From Armigeres subalbatus (Eukaryota; Arthropoda; Insecta; Diptera; Culicidae), in assembly GCF_024139115.2 (NCBI RefSeq), contig NC_085141.1, positions 365,214,759 through 365,278,758 on the forward strand: a stretch of DNA of 64,000 nucleotides. The letters are read 5' to 3'. Each line of letters opens with the position of its first letter. Positions within the stretch are counted from its first letter, which is position 1. The notes beneath the pieces were generated by a model, which worked only from the letters and a program-made list of their open reading frames with translations, was not told the DNA's origin and made no database searches. A program made the position numbers and the translations under genes. This document shows positions 1-10,640 of the stretch, one piece after another.

Positions 1-960
1 GTTTATTCCAGGGTTTTCTTGGATGACCATGAACCTATGCAATGGACGCATTCAATTCTATGTACCACAAGGGGGTTGTACCGCTTTTGCAACAAGGCGA
101 AAGATGTCTGGTTACGCGTGTAGATCTTAAGGCCTATTCCAGGGTTTTCTTGGATGACCGTGAACCTATGCAATGGACGCATTCTATTCCATGTACCACA
201 AAGGGGTTGTACCACTTTCAAAACAAGCCGAAAGATTTTTGATTACGCGTGTAGATCTTAAGGCCTATTCCAGGGTTTCCTTGGATGACCATAAACCTAT
301 GCAATGGACGCATTCAATTGTATGTATCACAAGGGGGTTGTACCGCTTTTGAAATAAGCCGAAAGAGCACTGGTTACGTGTGTAGATCTTAAGGCCTATT
401 CCAGGGTTTTCTTGGATGACCGTAAACCTATGAAATAGACGCATTCTATTCCATGTACCACAAAGGGGTTGTACCGCTTTCAAAACAAGCCGAAATATTT
501 TTGATTACGCGTGTAGATCTTAAGGCCTATTCCAGGGTTTCCTTGGATGACCATGAACCTATGCAATGGACGCATTCAATACTATGTACCACAAGGGGGT
601 TTTACCGCTTTTGAAATAAGCCGAAAGAGCACTGGTTACGTGTGTAGATCTTAAGGCCTATTCCAGGGTTTTCTTTGATGACTATGAACCTGTTCAATTG
701 ACGCATTCTATTATATGTACCACAAAGGGGTTGTACCACTTTCAAAACAAGCCGAAAGATTTTTGATTACGCGTGTAGATCTTAAGGCCCTTTGCAGGGT
801 TTCCTTGGATGACCATGAACTTATGCAATGGACGCATTTAATTCTATGTACCACAAGGGGGTTGCACCGCTTTTGAAACAAGGCGAAAGATGTCTGGTTA
901 CGCCTGTATATCCTAAGGCCTATTCCAGGGTTTTCTTGGATGGCCGTGGACCTATGCAAT
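1..960. repeat. 131-bp tandem repeat with dimeric higher-order structure
   Basis: The landmark AGATCTTAAGGCC-type junction recurs with its GGCC ending at 134, 265, 396, 527, 658, 789 and 920, exactly 131 bp each time, so at least seven units align without a net indel. The units differ in a diagnostic segment: forms ending near GATTTTTGATTACGCG (units 2, 4 and 6) alternate with forms ending GAGCACTGGTTACGTG (units 3 and 5), and GATGTCTGGTTACGC forms lie at both ends. The array runs off the left edge. On the right it passes into about 150 bp of unrelated sequence after 960. Short open frames exist on both strands, but 131 is not a multiple of three and I recognise no protein. Confidence 0.9.
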
Positions 961-1141
961 GGTTGCGTTCCAAGCTCCAGGAGGTTCTCGAAAACTTCGA
1001 ATACTTGAAAACGATGATGAACGTCGTACTGTGCGTTGAGGATCTGCACCACTCATGACTTGTTGGTTTCTTGGCGTACCAAGAACATCTTAAGGCCTTA
1101 GCATTCAAACAATTGGACGACTATGATAACGGAAACAATCT

Positions 1142-1515
1142 GCATTAGCATTAGCATTGTTACGGTGTAATTCGTAGATTGGACACTAGTGATACTCATG
1201 TTTTTTTTTTTTGAAATTTCTATCTAGAATGCTTTCCGAAACCAAGGGTGGGAGGAGCCCTTGATTCCTTTCTAAGCCGAACATAACAAAAGCATGAGGA
1301 TTACTACTTCCGGCCACTCCCATCTTCACCGTAACTATGGAGAGGAAGGAATTGTTGATGTGATACCTACTTAAGAGAGGCCACCGACTTAGCGACACCC
1401 TCATAAGTATCACGGAGTTGGAAGTTGGGTAGGTAATCGTTGGGTCAGGATTTGCCTGAAGCAAGCAATATGACCATGGGCAGCTCATCAAACCGTAACA
1501 CGTTCTAGCACGCAC
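1142..1515 (-). mobile_element. 3' end of a LINE, antisense, with hexamer-type tail
   Basis: The segment starts with GCATTAGCATTAGCATT followed by a unique stretch through GATACTCATG and TCTAGAA. The same sequence begins the insertion at 7871-7965, which has a 29-bp target duplication. Read on the minus strand this is a 3' terminal region ending in a short tandem tail (TGCTAA-type), as expected for a non-LTR retrotransposon of an I-like group. This copy extends further than the one at 7871. Its right boundary is uncertain. No coding sequence is recognisable in it. Confidence 0.45.
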
Positions 1516-1864
1516 GAGATATTATTCCTGTTATCCGTAGTAGAAACATTCGCGACGTTTTCATTCAAACTGGGCATTCGGACTTACTATAACTATTATT
1601 CCTGCTGTTTAAAGTAAGAAAAACCCTCCCGCGGTCTCGATATGATGTATATGCCCGACGAAATACATCCCATAACTCGAAAACTTCTATTTCTGTTGCC
1701 CGAAGCAATAAAATCATCCCGCATTCGCGTCATTTACAGTCCGATGGTCATAGCAAATTATTGTTCGCGCTGTCTGAATTAGGGGGACTTATCCGTGATC
1801 TCTAATTCATAAACAATTTTTTGGGTGAGAAAAGTTTAGGCGCGCCTCAGTTGGATCGGTTTAA
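1516..1864. other. no recognisable feature
   Basis: This is unique-looking, moderately AT-rich sequence upstream of the OTU reading frame. A short open frame from ATG at 1866, lysine- and glutamate-rich because of a GA-microsatellite at 1881-1903, ends at a stop near 1962 in front of the OTU start. It could be an upstream exon or 5' leader, but I cannot support either. Confidence 0.3.
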
Positions 1865-2024
1865 AATGTCAAGTGGCAAAGAGAGAGAGAGAGAAAAAAA
1901 AAGCTTAAAAAAGAAGAGCGGTATATTGTCCAGTTGTCCAAGCAGCGTAGCGATCGATATTAACCTGAAAAGAAGAAGATAAAGATAAATTAAGTTTGAT
2001 ACTGTACAGTGCTCCCGATAAACC

Positions 2025-2951
2025 ATGTTGAGTGCGAATTTCCGACTCAAACGTTGTCCAACCGGGGAATCTGTTCTTTGGTTGCAGCGCATTCCAGGCG
2101 ACGATAATTGCGTGTTCGGTAGCCTCGTGCATCAGATTCAGGGCATTCATCCTGCAGATGCAGAATTTGCGTCAAATGTAGCTAACATGCGTGCTACCAT
2201 TGTCGGGCATCTTCGGACGAATTTTACCCGATATTGGATGTACTTGATTCCGTTCGCCGAAGATTTCGTTGAGCATGGCTTCACAGACACACAGGACCGA
2301 GTGTGGAGATACCTTGATCTGCTGTCCCAAGATCGGTTTTGGGGAGGGGAGGAGTGCCTATCTGTGGCTTGTGAGCTATTTAATGTCAGCCTGGTTATCT
2401 GGGATAAACGTACCGGAAGATCAAGAGAGTACTCCCAAGATTCCACGACCCGGAAAATATCTGTGTATTACACGGGATCGCATTACGACAGCGTTGTCTT
2501 CACCGCTCCTGTTGATTTCCACGACTTCTGCGGGTTGACGGAAGTTCAGAGGGCAGACCAGATTCTGCAAGTTGTACCACACTCCGGACAGCTAGCGGTC
2601 TACAAATCCTTCCTCCATCAAATATCAATAGCTCCACGTGATAGAGAAGTATGTACTTTGTCTGAAATGTTGCAGAAGTATATGCAGTTCTTCCCTCACC
2701 TAGAGACTGGTAGGTATTCCAGCGCAGGCTATATGATCCATTTAGCCCTTACTTTTTCTTTTTGAAACAGACCCGCGATCCAGTTTTGAAGCTATTGGTT
2801 GCCAGACTCTCTCGATGCTTGCAGATTTGTTCGACATTCAGGTTATTGTGTACGTCGGTTTCAGCGGCACACGGTATCTATCACCCGCTGGTTGTTGCTT
2901 GAGCACCTCATCTATATATATAAAACTCAATGTTTGTATGTATGTTCCAGC
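2025..2951 (+). CDS. OTU-domain cysteine protease-like protein, 3'-truncated, two candidate exons
   Basis: The frame opens at ATG 2025 (context AAACCATG). About 25 residues in comes the OTU signature IPGDDNCVFGSLVHQ, where the D and the C match the catalytic Asp and Cys of the GDGNC motif. Around residue 110 is WGGEECLSVACELFNVSLVIWD, the usual OTU central helix and strand. Around residue 150 is YYTGSHYDSVV, which carries the expected catalytic His. OTU proteins remove ubiquitin, and such domains also occur in some retroelement polyproteins. Without splicing the frame stops at 2765. Removing 2710-2770 joins it to DPRSSFEAIGCQTLSMLADLF, which resembles the WGGEECLSVACELF region and suggests a second, partial OTU unit. 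The frame then runs into the ~150-bp repeat at about 2908 and stops near 2951. Whether this is a host gene, a domesticated copy or part of a transposon cannot be decided here. Confidence 0.6.
2710..2770 (+). other. candidate 61-bp spliceosomal intron in the OTU frame
   Basis: The gap begins GTAGGT after ACTG and ends with a pyrimidine-rich tract (CTTACTTTTTCTTTTTG) followed by AAACAG. Its removal joins a codon split 1+2 (G then AC gives Asp) and avoids the stop at 2763-2765. The downstream frame then continues with OTU-like sequence. The length fits the short introns common in Diptera. There is no transcript evidence. Confidence 0.5.
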
Positions 2952-4290
2952 ATAACTTCTGAACCCATTTACCGATTTAAACCAAATTTGGAACACACAT
3001 TCTTTATCTTAAGGAGACGACGATAGGGGGGTTAGGCATGCTCTTTGGAACAGGGGGAGGGTGTGGGGGGAGGGGTATTGCTTAGTTATCGGTCAACTCA
3101 GTGTAAATTCTGAACCTCTTGGCCGATTTCAACCAAATTTTGAACACACATTTTTTATCTTCAGTAGATAACGATGAGGGGGCTAGGGATGCTTTTTGAA
3201 AAAAGGGGGAGGGTGTGGGGGGAGGGGTATCGCTAAGTTTTTGATCATCTCAGTGTACCTTTTGAACCCCTTAGCCGATTTCTACCAAATTTGGAACACA
3301 CATTTTTTATCTTCAGGAGATTACGATGAGGGGGTTAGGGATGCTTTTTGGAAAAAGGGGGAGGGTGTGGGGGGAGGGGTATTGCTAAGTTTTTGATCAA
3401 CTCAGTGTACCTTTTTAACCCCTTGACCGATTTCTACCAAATTTGGAACACACATTCTTTATCTTAAAGAGACGACGATAGGGGAGTAAGAGATGCTGTT
3501 TGGGAAAGGGGGAGGGTGTGGGGGAGGGGTATTGCTTAGTTATTGATTAACTCAGTGTAACTTCTGAACCCATTGGCCGTTTTCTACCAAATTTGTATCA
3601 AATATTGTATGTCCTAAGGAAACAACTTTAGTGCATGAGGGATGCTTTCTGGAAAAGGGGGAGGGTGTGGGGGTAGGAGTATCGCTAAGTTTTTGATCAA
3701 CTCAGTGTACCTTTTGAACCCCTTGACCGATTTCTACCAAATTTGGAACACACATTTTTTAGCTTTAGGAGATAGGGGGGTTAGAGATGCTTTTTGGAAA
3801 AAGAGGAGGATGTGGGGGGAGGGGTATTGCTTAGTTTTTGATCAACTCAGTGTACCTTTTGAAACCCTTGGCCGATTTCAACCAAATTTGGAACACACAT
3901 TCTTAATCTTAAGGAGACGATGATAGGGGGGTTAAGCATGCTCTTTGAAAAAAGGGAGGGCATGAGGGTAGGTCATTTTAAAAGGGGGATGGTGTGAGAG
4001 AGGGGTATTGTTTAGTTATCGATCAATTCAGCATAACTTTTGAACCCATTTACCGATGTCCACCAAATTTGGAACCCATATTCTCTGCTTAAGAAAGACT
4101 ATATCAGACTGGATAAGAGTGTCATAGCTGAATGAGAGAGAGGGTATATTTATTAAACGAACAGTTTAGTATACCTTTTTACCGCATGGGTCAATTCAAA
4201 CCAAATTTGTAAACACGTATTCCCTACCCAAAACTATAGAGGCTGGGAGAAACTTTTGGAATGCGGGAGGTTATTGGGGTTGGGTATTGT
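2908..4290. repeat. ~150-bp tandem repeat, about nine degenerate copies
   Basis: The phrase ACCAAATTTGGAACACAC or a close variant recurs starting near 2981, 3132, 3284, 3436, 3586, 3736, 3881, 4062 and 4200, so the unit is about 150 bp. Each unit also carries TGAACCCATTGGCCGATTT and a G-run block (AAAGGGGGAGGGTGTGGGGG). The left edge is a TATATATAAAACTCAATG-type segment with a TGTATG run. That segment resembles arthropod repeats often found at ends of Helitron-like elements, but this is recognition only. The later copies are the most diverged. The array truncates the OTU frame. Confidence 0.85.
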
Positions 4291-4600
4291 TTGGAATAAG
4301 ACTTAATTTAAAATCCCTCTTATTTAGTTCATCTGAGGTTCTTTCACATTGTACAATGCTCCGAAAACAAATTTCCCGAATTTCTTAAAAATATCAAATC
4401 CTCGAACATAACATTTCCCCAAACATGACTTCAACGAAAATGATATTTCCCAAAAATGATTCTTACCGATACTTACCGAATGACATATCCCTGAATAAAG
4501 CAGGCCATTAACATAACACTATTTGGCTTAAGGTCATTCGACATGAAGGGCATTTGGAATAAATATGAACAGCATCAGAAATATATTTCATAGAAAGCAT
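4291..4600. other. no recognisable gene
   Basis: AT-rich sequence with repeated phrases such as AACATAACATTTCCC, AAATGATATTTCCC and CGAATGACATATCCC, suggesting an old short-period repeat of about 30-40 bp. No coding potential is seen. Confidence 0.3.
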
Positions 4601-4860
4601 GCATTTGCTGGGTATATAGCAATGATAATTGTTACCCTTCATCTCAATCATGGCTTGCCCAATGAAAAGCAATGATTAATGTGTTTCCTTCTGAATGGTG
4701 GATGTGATTGCTTTTTTTAAAGTAGGCATTTGCCCGGAATAAGGCAATGGTGAGTGTGATCCCTTCTTTAAAAATGGGCGTTTGCCCGGAATAAAGCATC
4801 GGTGGATGTTTTTCCTTCTTTAGCAATTGACGTTTGCCCGGAATAAGCCTATTCAAACCA
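4600..4860. repeat. 52-bp tandem repeat (TTTGCCCGGAATAA unit)
   Basis: TGCCCGGAAT recurs at 4731, 4783 and 4835, exactly 52 bp apart. More diverged units lie to the left, near 4606 (TTGCTGGGTATATAGCAATG) and 4655 (TTGCCCAATGAAAAGCAATG). The 128-codon minus-strand frame across this block is a product of the repeat and has no recognisable domain. Confidence 0.7.
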
Positions 4861-5806
4861 ACGATCCTTTTTTCAAGATCAGTCAATGTTTCCAAAAGCC
4901 TTCTTTTAATCAAATGATGAAGTATCAATAAGTTAACACAATTACTCTGTCGACCAATTGGTTTTATCTTTTTCTGATTGTAAAAAAAACTGAAAACCAA
5001 ACTGGCAATTCCGGGCAAGGCCGGGTACATAAAGCTAGTCTTATATACATATCTACATTGACGCTCGTGGAGGAAGTGGTGTCAGCGGCAGTGTCATTCA
5101 TTCTACCATCTTGACCCCTTCTCCAAAAAAGGCAAGAATATCCGAACTTCTAGAGATGCCTACCGATCCCGTCGACACAGAGCAAATGGAAGTTTGTTCC
5201 CAAGATCCATTTCATAATTCTTCATTATCAACACGTGAGCCGTCCCATCTTCAAAATAATGTTGAAGCTCCCGCTTCCTCATCTGATTTTGCTGCATCCG
5301 TAATAACTCATGCATTATCGCCTGCTGTGTTCCCAACTGACAACTCCTTTGACAAACGTAAGTCCAGATTATGGTATCAAGGCAGTTTCTTGGAATGTGT
5401 CCGGTTGTCGCACGCTAAAGAAACGAAGTGAAATCGACGATTGCCTCCATCAAGACGGAGTTGGAATCGCTTTCCTCCAAGAGGCTAACATCGATTCAGC
5501 TAAGTATGAATCCAGAAACTATGTTTGGCTAACAGGGAGTATTCGCAGAAATCAGAAGCGGAATCTTGCTGTTTTAATTTCTAAATGGCACAACATTCGT
5601 GTAAGTAACGTAACATGTCTTGGTGTGTACTGCTTAGCTGTCAGTGTCAAGTTCACCGTAGGCCTCGTTTCGCACCACGTAGTGGTGGTCAATGTACATG
5701 CTCCTAATAAGCCCAACTCAACCTATTTAGGGCAGCTTGGAGGGTTTTATGAGGGCTGTGCTGATCGTGAGCTTGTCGTTTTGGTTGTAGATTTTAATAG
5801 TCATTT

Positions 5807-6813
5807 CCCAAGTAACAATTTCCATGCTTCTTGGATTTATTCAATTTTTATAGTGGATTTATAATAGCAATCGCCATAGCTAGTTGCTCAGTTTTATTGT
5901 CGATCTTATTGCTATCAATAAACCTCTCATAAATATGCTGAAAAAGCTTCAAACGTCAAACGCTTATTGACCTTATGAGCAGCGCTACGGTCGTGATGAA
6001 GAGCGTGATAAATCCTATTTTCTAAGCTCGAAAAAAGCTACAATTTTTGGTCGTAATGTGGTCAAATGAATTACCCCAATAAGAATATTTGCATTGCAAA
6101 GAGCTTATGACGGTATTTAATGAGAGCAACATTTTTCTGATCGAAATTTGTGAAGGCCATATTGAAAATGGAGAAGCATTTTAAGACAGTGAAATTTTTC
6201 ACTGAAATTCATGAATTGACGATAGTTTCACCGCGTAAAGCACTTTTTTGGTAGTTGATGTGCATTACAAATATTTTGGGGTGAAGTATCAATCGAATCA
6301 GTGGAAATTTGCGATATTGCTGTTATGATTATTTCAACTCAAAAGCCCAAAACTACATTATTTTGAGAGCGCGTGGTATTCAATCTTATTTTTTCACTAG
6401 CTTTCGCCGTGAAATTGAAAGCGCACCTCATTTGGATATATCCAAGGGGATTGAAAAACACACCTGAAAAAATATTATTTTATAATCGTCCCTTGAATCA
6501 TCCTCATCACGATTGTCATCATTAATTTATTTTGTTGTTATTTTTCAGCAAAGGTTTGTTTCTCTTTTTTGATGCAACAGTTTTGACAGCTGCCGCAGCC
6601 AAATTCCCTTTTTCCGGGTGGCTTAAAAAGGATTTCTAAAAACTCTTATAATAGGTTTATAGTGGTAATCTAGAGAGGGCCACTTGGCCATATCTTACTC
6701 TCATAGTTGGCATCAGAAGGTTGTTATGTAGTCATGGGTTTTATTGTCAGATCTTATAATTTTATCTTGAAAACCATTCCTAGAGCGGAATAAAACTTAA
6801 AATGTTACTTGGG
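5807..6813. mobile_element. 1007-bp TIR element inside the LINE endonuclease domain
   Basis: The left end reads CCCAAGTAACA followed by ATTTCC, and the right end is TGTTACTTGGG, a matching inverted repeat. The flanks are TT on both sides (5805-5806 and 6814-6815). Removing the element and one TT joins CAT to TTG GCT, restoring DFNSHLAYSDS in one frame, which supports a clean insertion boundary. No transposase is recognisable inside, so it is non-autonomous. Internal direct similarity (TTTATAGTGG at 5847 and 6656, TTTTATTGTC near 5893 and 6740) hints at an older internal duplication. The superfamily is undetermined. Confidence 0.7.
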
Positions 6814-7870
6814 TTGGCTTATAGTGACTCAACGGAACGCGAAAAACGTGCTCTTGGAAAAGTTACCTGCCATGATAAAAGTAATGAAGCAGGAATTCAG
6901 TTGCGTTATTTCCTCGTTCATCACAATATGGTAGTCCGATCTATGCGTTCTGATCGATCTCTAACATGGAAACGGCACTGTTTGTTCTCAGCTTGATCAC
7001 GTAATTACTCCTTTCCAAATATTATATTCGTAATATTAAAGCTAAGAGGCCCATGATGGTAAAAACAGATCACAAGATGATTACCATGTTAATCTCACCA
7101 AACCGTAAGAGTGCTGCATCATCAAGTTGCAAGCGTCAATTGATACGAGGTCTTCAAGCTTCCTCACTCCCATTAAGTGAACCATCAGTGCTGCAACATT
7201 CAGAAACCCAGAAAGTCTACCATGAAGCGTTCCAGAAATCAGAACTTCCAGGCTGCGATCTCATTTCATCGGTTAACAATTCGTGGAATAATATTGTAAA
7301 ACGAACGGAAGCGGCCGGCAAGATTGCTTTGAAAAAGAGGAGGGGGCTATCGTCTGATCGTGGTTGTAGGAAACTTGCTGCTCTTATATGTAAATATAAG
7401 TTTTGGATCTCTTGGAAACCTTTAGCAAAAATATCCGGCAAGTTGGCTGAAGCCACATCTAAGCTTAGAATGAAACTAAGGTTAGATGAGGAGAAACAAT
7501 GTGAAGATTTTTTCAAAAATCTTAATCAGTATCCGCATGGGGCTCGTATACGTCGTACGCATACCTATTTGAAAAAGTATCGGAAGTCGAAGAAAATCGG
7601 CCGTTTCTCAACTATCCCTATAACTAGTTGGAGTTCATCAATCGATGAGCAAATCGACGAATTACCGGAACAGATATGCGTAACGGATGGTCATATTGTA
7701 CCGTCGGGTGCTACTCTCGGAGACATAAGTAGACTTCTGAACAGCATGGCGAATGGTAAGGCCTGCGGATCGCATTCCTACCGAATTTCTAAAATACGCT
7801 GATCCTTCTGTATTATCCGAGCTAAAAACATTGCTGGAAATCGTATGGACTGAGAACCAACTGCCCGATT

Positions 7871-7965
7871 TTAGCATTAGCATTAGCATTAGCATTGTTA
7901 CGGTGTAATTCGTGGATTGGACACTAGTGATACTCATGTTTTACTTTTGAGATCCTTATCTAGAA
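7871..7965 (-). mobile_element. 95-bp 5'-truncated LINE tail flanked by a 29-bp target-site duplication
   Basis: The host LINE sequence at 7842-7870 is repeated exactly at 7966-7994. Between the copies sits TTAGCATTAGCATTAGCATT followed by about 70 bp matching the segment at 1142. Read on the minus strand the insertion ends in a tandem tail, so it is the 3' end of a non-LTR element with extreme 5' truncation. Deleting it together with one 29-bp copy restores VWTENQLPDSWKNN of the RT domain. It is therefore younger than the surrounding LINE. Confidence 0.8.
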
Positions 7966-8318
7966 CGTATGGACTGAGAACCAACTGCCCGATTCATGGA
8001 AAAATAACTTAATTATCCCTATTCCGAAAGTTATCAATCCTTCGTCGACATCGCAATATCGTCGCATTTGCTTGTCAAGTTCTGGGTATAAGCTCTATGC
8101 GATGTGGTTGCTTGAAAAACTTCAAGAAGCAATAGGAGAAATTGGATGTCATCAAGCTGCGTTCATGCCCGGAAGATCAACAACCGACCATCTTTTTGTT
8201 GTGCAGCGGATACTCCAGGAGCGGTGGAATGGAGGCATACCTGTGGCTATTATGTCCTTAGACATTGAGAAGGCCTTCGACAAGGTAAACCTTAAATGTC
8301 TTCCGGCTATTCTTAAAG

Positions 8319-8386
8319 GTAAAATATGGTACAGTTGAAGTAACTTCTGTTATTTATAAGCTTTTTGTTTCACTATTTGTGTACAG
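8319..8386 (+). other. candidate 68-bp spliceosomal intron inside the RT domain
   Basis: The upstream exon ends CTTAAAG and the gap opens GTAAAA. It closes with a T-rich tract and GTGTACAG, followed by GGAAAGGTG. Precise removal joins a codon split 1+2 and reads ILKGKGVPHYLINRVVECL. That is the normal spacing between the RT motifs AFDKV and KQGCPLSP in non-LTR elements. The 68-bp length is 2 modulo 3, so the domain is out of frame unless the gap is removed. The alternative is a random 68-bp insertion that happens to have GT and AG at its ends. Confidence 0.55.
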
Positions 8387-9447
8387 GGAAAGGTGTACCT
8401 CATTATTTGATTAATCGCGTTGTTGAATGCTTGCGTGGCGATGTGGAGCAGGTTCTGTGGCAAGGGGAGCTTTCACATCCTAGTATCCGTCGATTAGGCA
8501 TCAAGCAGGGTTGTCCGTTGAGTCCGTTTGTTTTCAACCTTATTATGGAGGCGGTTCTAGAAACCGTAGAGGAAGACTGCGGTATATTTCGTCTAAATCA
8601 AAATACTTCCATAGCCTTGCCCATAATACTTGTTTATGCTGACGATATAATTATCATTGTTGAAAAACCAGAGCATCCGGAATTGATTGTTGGCAAGTTG
8701 AAGGAGTATTTGTCGACCGTTGGGCTCAACCTTAATGAGGAAAAGTGTCAGCTTCTCGTGCGTGATCCCACCGGTCCAACAATCGAGACCATGACTATCT
8801 TGGCAAGGAGCTATGATGTTCGCAACACGCTGAGGTATCTCGGCTGTCACCTTACACCACGTTTGGACCGCCCGTTGACTACTAGGATCCGCTGCAGAAA
8901 CACGATTAAAACGTCTAAGGTGATAATGGACTTCTTAAGACATCACAATCCAAGTTGGGAGTTGGGCAGGCTGATTTACGATACTGTCCTTGCACCTGCT
9001 ATGCTCTATGGTACCCAAACCGCTGTTATTACAAAGCACAGTCGAACTTCTCTTCGTAATTATGAACGGCAGATTGTTCGCGAGATGGCAGCACTATGTC
9101 GTCATGAGGGACCGGAGGAATTACGTCAATCAGTTAATTTACTGTTACGGAAGAGGCGAATTACTAAACGTGTTCGCGCTCATCAGCTACGTTACTGGGG
9201 GCACATTCAGCGTCGTCCTGCAAATCATCCAACAAAGGCTGCGTTTCGGTTGTATGCCGCTCATTTACGTCCTTGTAGACCCTCATTTACGTGGTGGAAT
9301 TCCATCTTAAGTTCTATGAGTCGTTACCAGGATCTTTCATATGATGAATGGGTGAATTTAGCGCAGAACAAACAAGAGCTCCATCGAAAAATTGAAGAGA
9401 TTTACGACGTAGAAGAATCAACCGATGAATCCGATATTCAAGAATAA

Positions 9448-10364
9448 GCTTACCATCTAACTAATCCGCGATTAAAATATTTTATTGAATACTGTAAGCA
9501 GTTTTTTAACTTTCCAGTACTTGATACCTACTAAAATAAACTGAAAGACTTATCTGTGATAGCTTTATTATATAAAAGAAAAAAGCCAACTATGTTCCAC
9601 TCAGCCCCACTCCATCATACTATATAATCACACAATCACCAACTATTTTATTTTACAAGATAGCGAAATCCCGTCATTTGCACGGCGTGGGAAGTATTGA
9701 GGACACAGGTTCGAGACATTTCAGTATATATACAAATAGAAATAATTTTCGCTAGATGCTGAAAGAATTAGCAGCTTTACGAGTACCACCCCTACACCCG
9801 CTTCTAACGCACGCCACCTGGTGAACCTGTGATATTCCATTTGAAATCTATATCTAGTGATCTCTTAGGGGCATTACCGCCACCCAGTGCACAACCTTCT
9901 TTTCCTTCCTATTTCAAATCAGGTACTAGCATCCTACAAGTACAGGCGTTTTAAAATACCAGCTCTAAAAGTAACACTACCGGCTGCTTCCATTAGGACT
10001 CGTCTATTTCGATCGTCATGACATCCGGAATGACTCACGATGCAAGCGAATCCATAACTTACCATCTCCATAATATGAAGCACTTAATAACGCAACCGTT
10101 CTATAATCATTCCCCCGAGCAGGCATTATTATGATTTTACATCGTTATCAAGTTTTGCTTTTCTCATTCAAATATAATTCTTATAAGAAAGATGTCAATG
10201 TCACTCAGAGTCATAGTTGAGCCCCTGCAGCAGCATGTTACACACCGAGATAATTATGATCAAAGTCTTCTTTTTTTTCATGCACGTCAAATAATATTGA
10301 CTCAAAACTAATACTAGAGTATGCTGGAGAATTCATACACTGCAAAAAAGTTTACACATAAAAG
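9448..10364. other. no recognisable gene
   Basis: AT-rich sequence downstream of the LINE stop at 9447. The first 100-150 bp may be the LINE 3' UTR, but no poly(A) or tandem tail is obvious. I see no repeat, RNA gene or open frame worth reporting. Confidence 0.4.
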
Positions 10365-10640
10365 ACTTTGAAGTATGCTCTTTTGACTATAAAGTATTCA
10401 ATTATGACTTCAAAGTAGTCTCTTTCGTGGGAGAATGGGACGACAAAAAAAAGGAATAAATACTATGCACAATTATGACTATCTTTTATTCACAAATGAT
10501 TAACATTTATTCGTTAAAACAGGAAAAGTGTGTAAAACTTATCCTTTTTATGCATCAAATTTTACTCCCCCTGTGGGTAGTCCCACTCTCCCGCAAAAGA
10601 GTGCATTTCTGCAGAAAAGAGCATACTTTCAGCTGTGCGT
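10365..10640. mobile_element. MITE-like imperfect inverted repeat
   Basis: AGTATGCTCTTTT near 10372 is answered by AAAAGAGCATACT near 10616 in inverted orientation. Further in, CTCTTTCGTGGGAGAATGGG near 10418 pairs with the complement of TCCCACTCTCCCGCAAAAG near 10580. The arms are about 75 bp and imperfect, around a centre of about 120 bp. No flanking duplication could be assigned. Confidence 0.5.

Larger units (their letters stand above)
5039..9447 (+). pseudogene. APE-type non-LTR retrotransposon polyprotein (endonuclease plus reverse transcriptase), interrupted
   Basis: The element reads left to right. A Ser/Pro-rich N-terminal part (from 5039, with PKKARISELL at about 5128) leads into an AP-endonuclease domain: IKAVSWNVSG near 5370, FLQEANIDS near 5480, VVDFNSH at 5786. 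That domain continues after the 5807-6813 insertion with HDKSNEAG, LTWKR and SQLDHV. A basic linker follows at 7053-7770. The RT domain runs from about 7775: TENQLPDSWK, IPIPKV, QAAFMPGRSTTDH near 8155, LDIEKAFDKV near 8260, KQGCPLSPFVFNL near 8500, and the catalytic YADD at about 8635. The C-terminus has LRYWGHIQRRP, a module resembling the RTE group; the clade is otherwise unresolved. No RNase H domain is seen. Frameshifts near 5365, 6968 and 7770, a stop near 7023, a TIR element and a LINE tail inactivate it. Copying would have used target-primed reverse transcription. Confidence 0.85.

Noticed and set aside
1..4290. Regularly spaced repeats examined as a possible CRISPR-type array
   Set aside because: The whole unit repeats with no unique spacers, and the surrounding sequence is eukaryotic transposon DNA.
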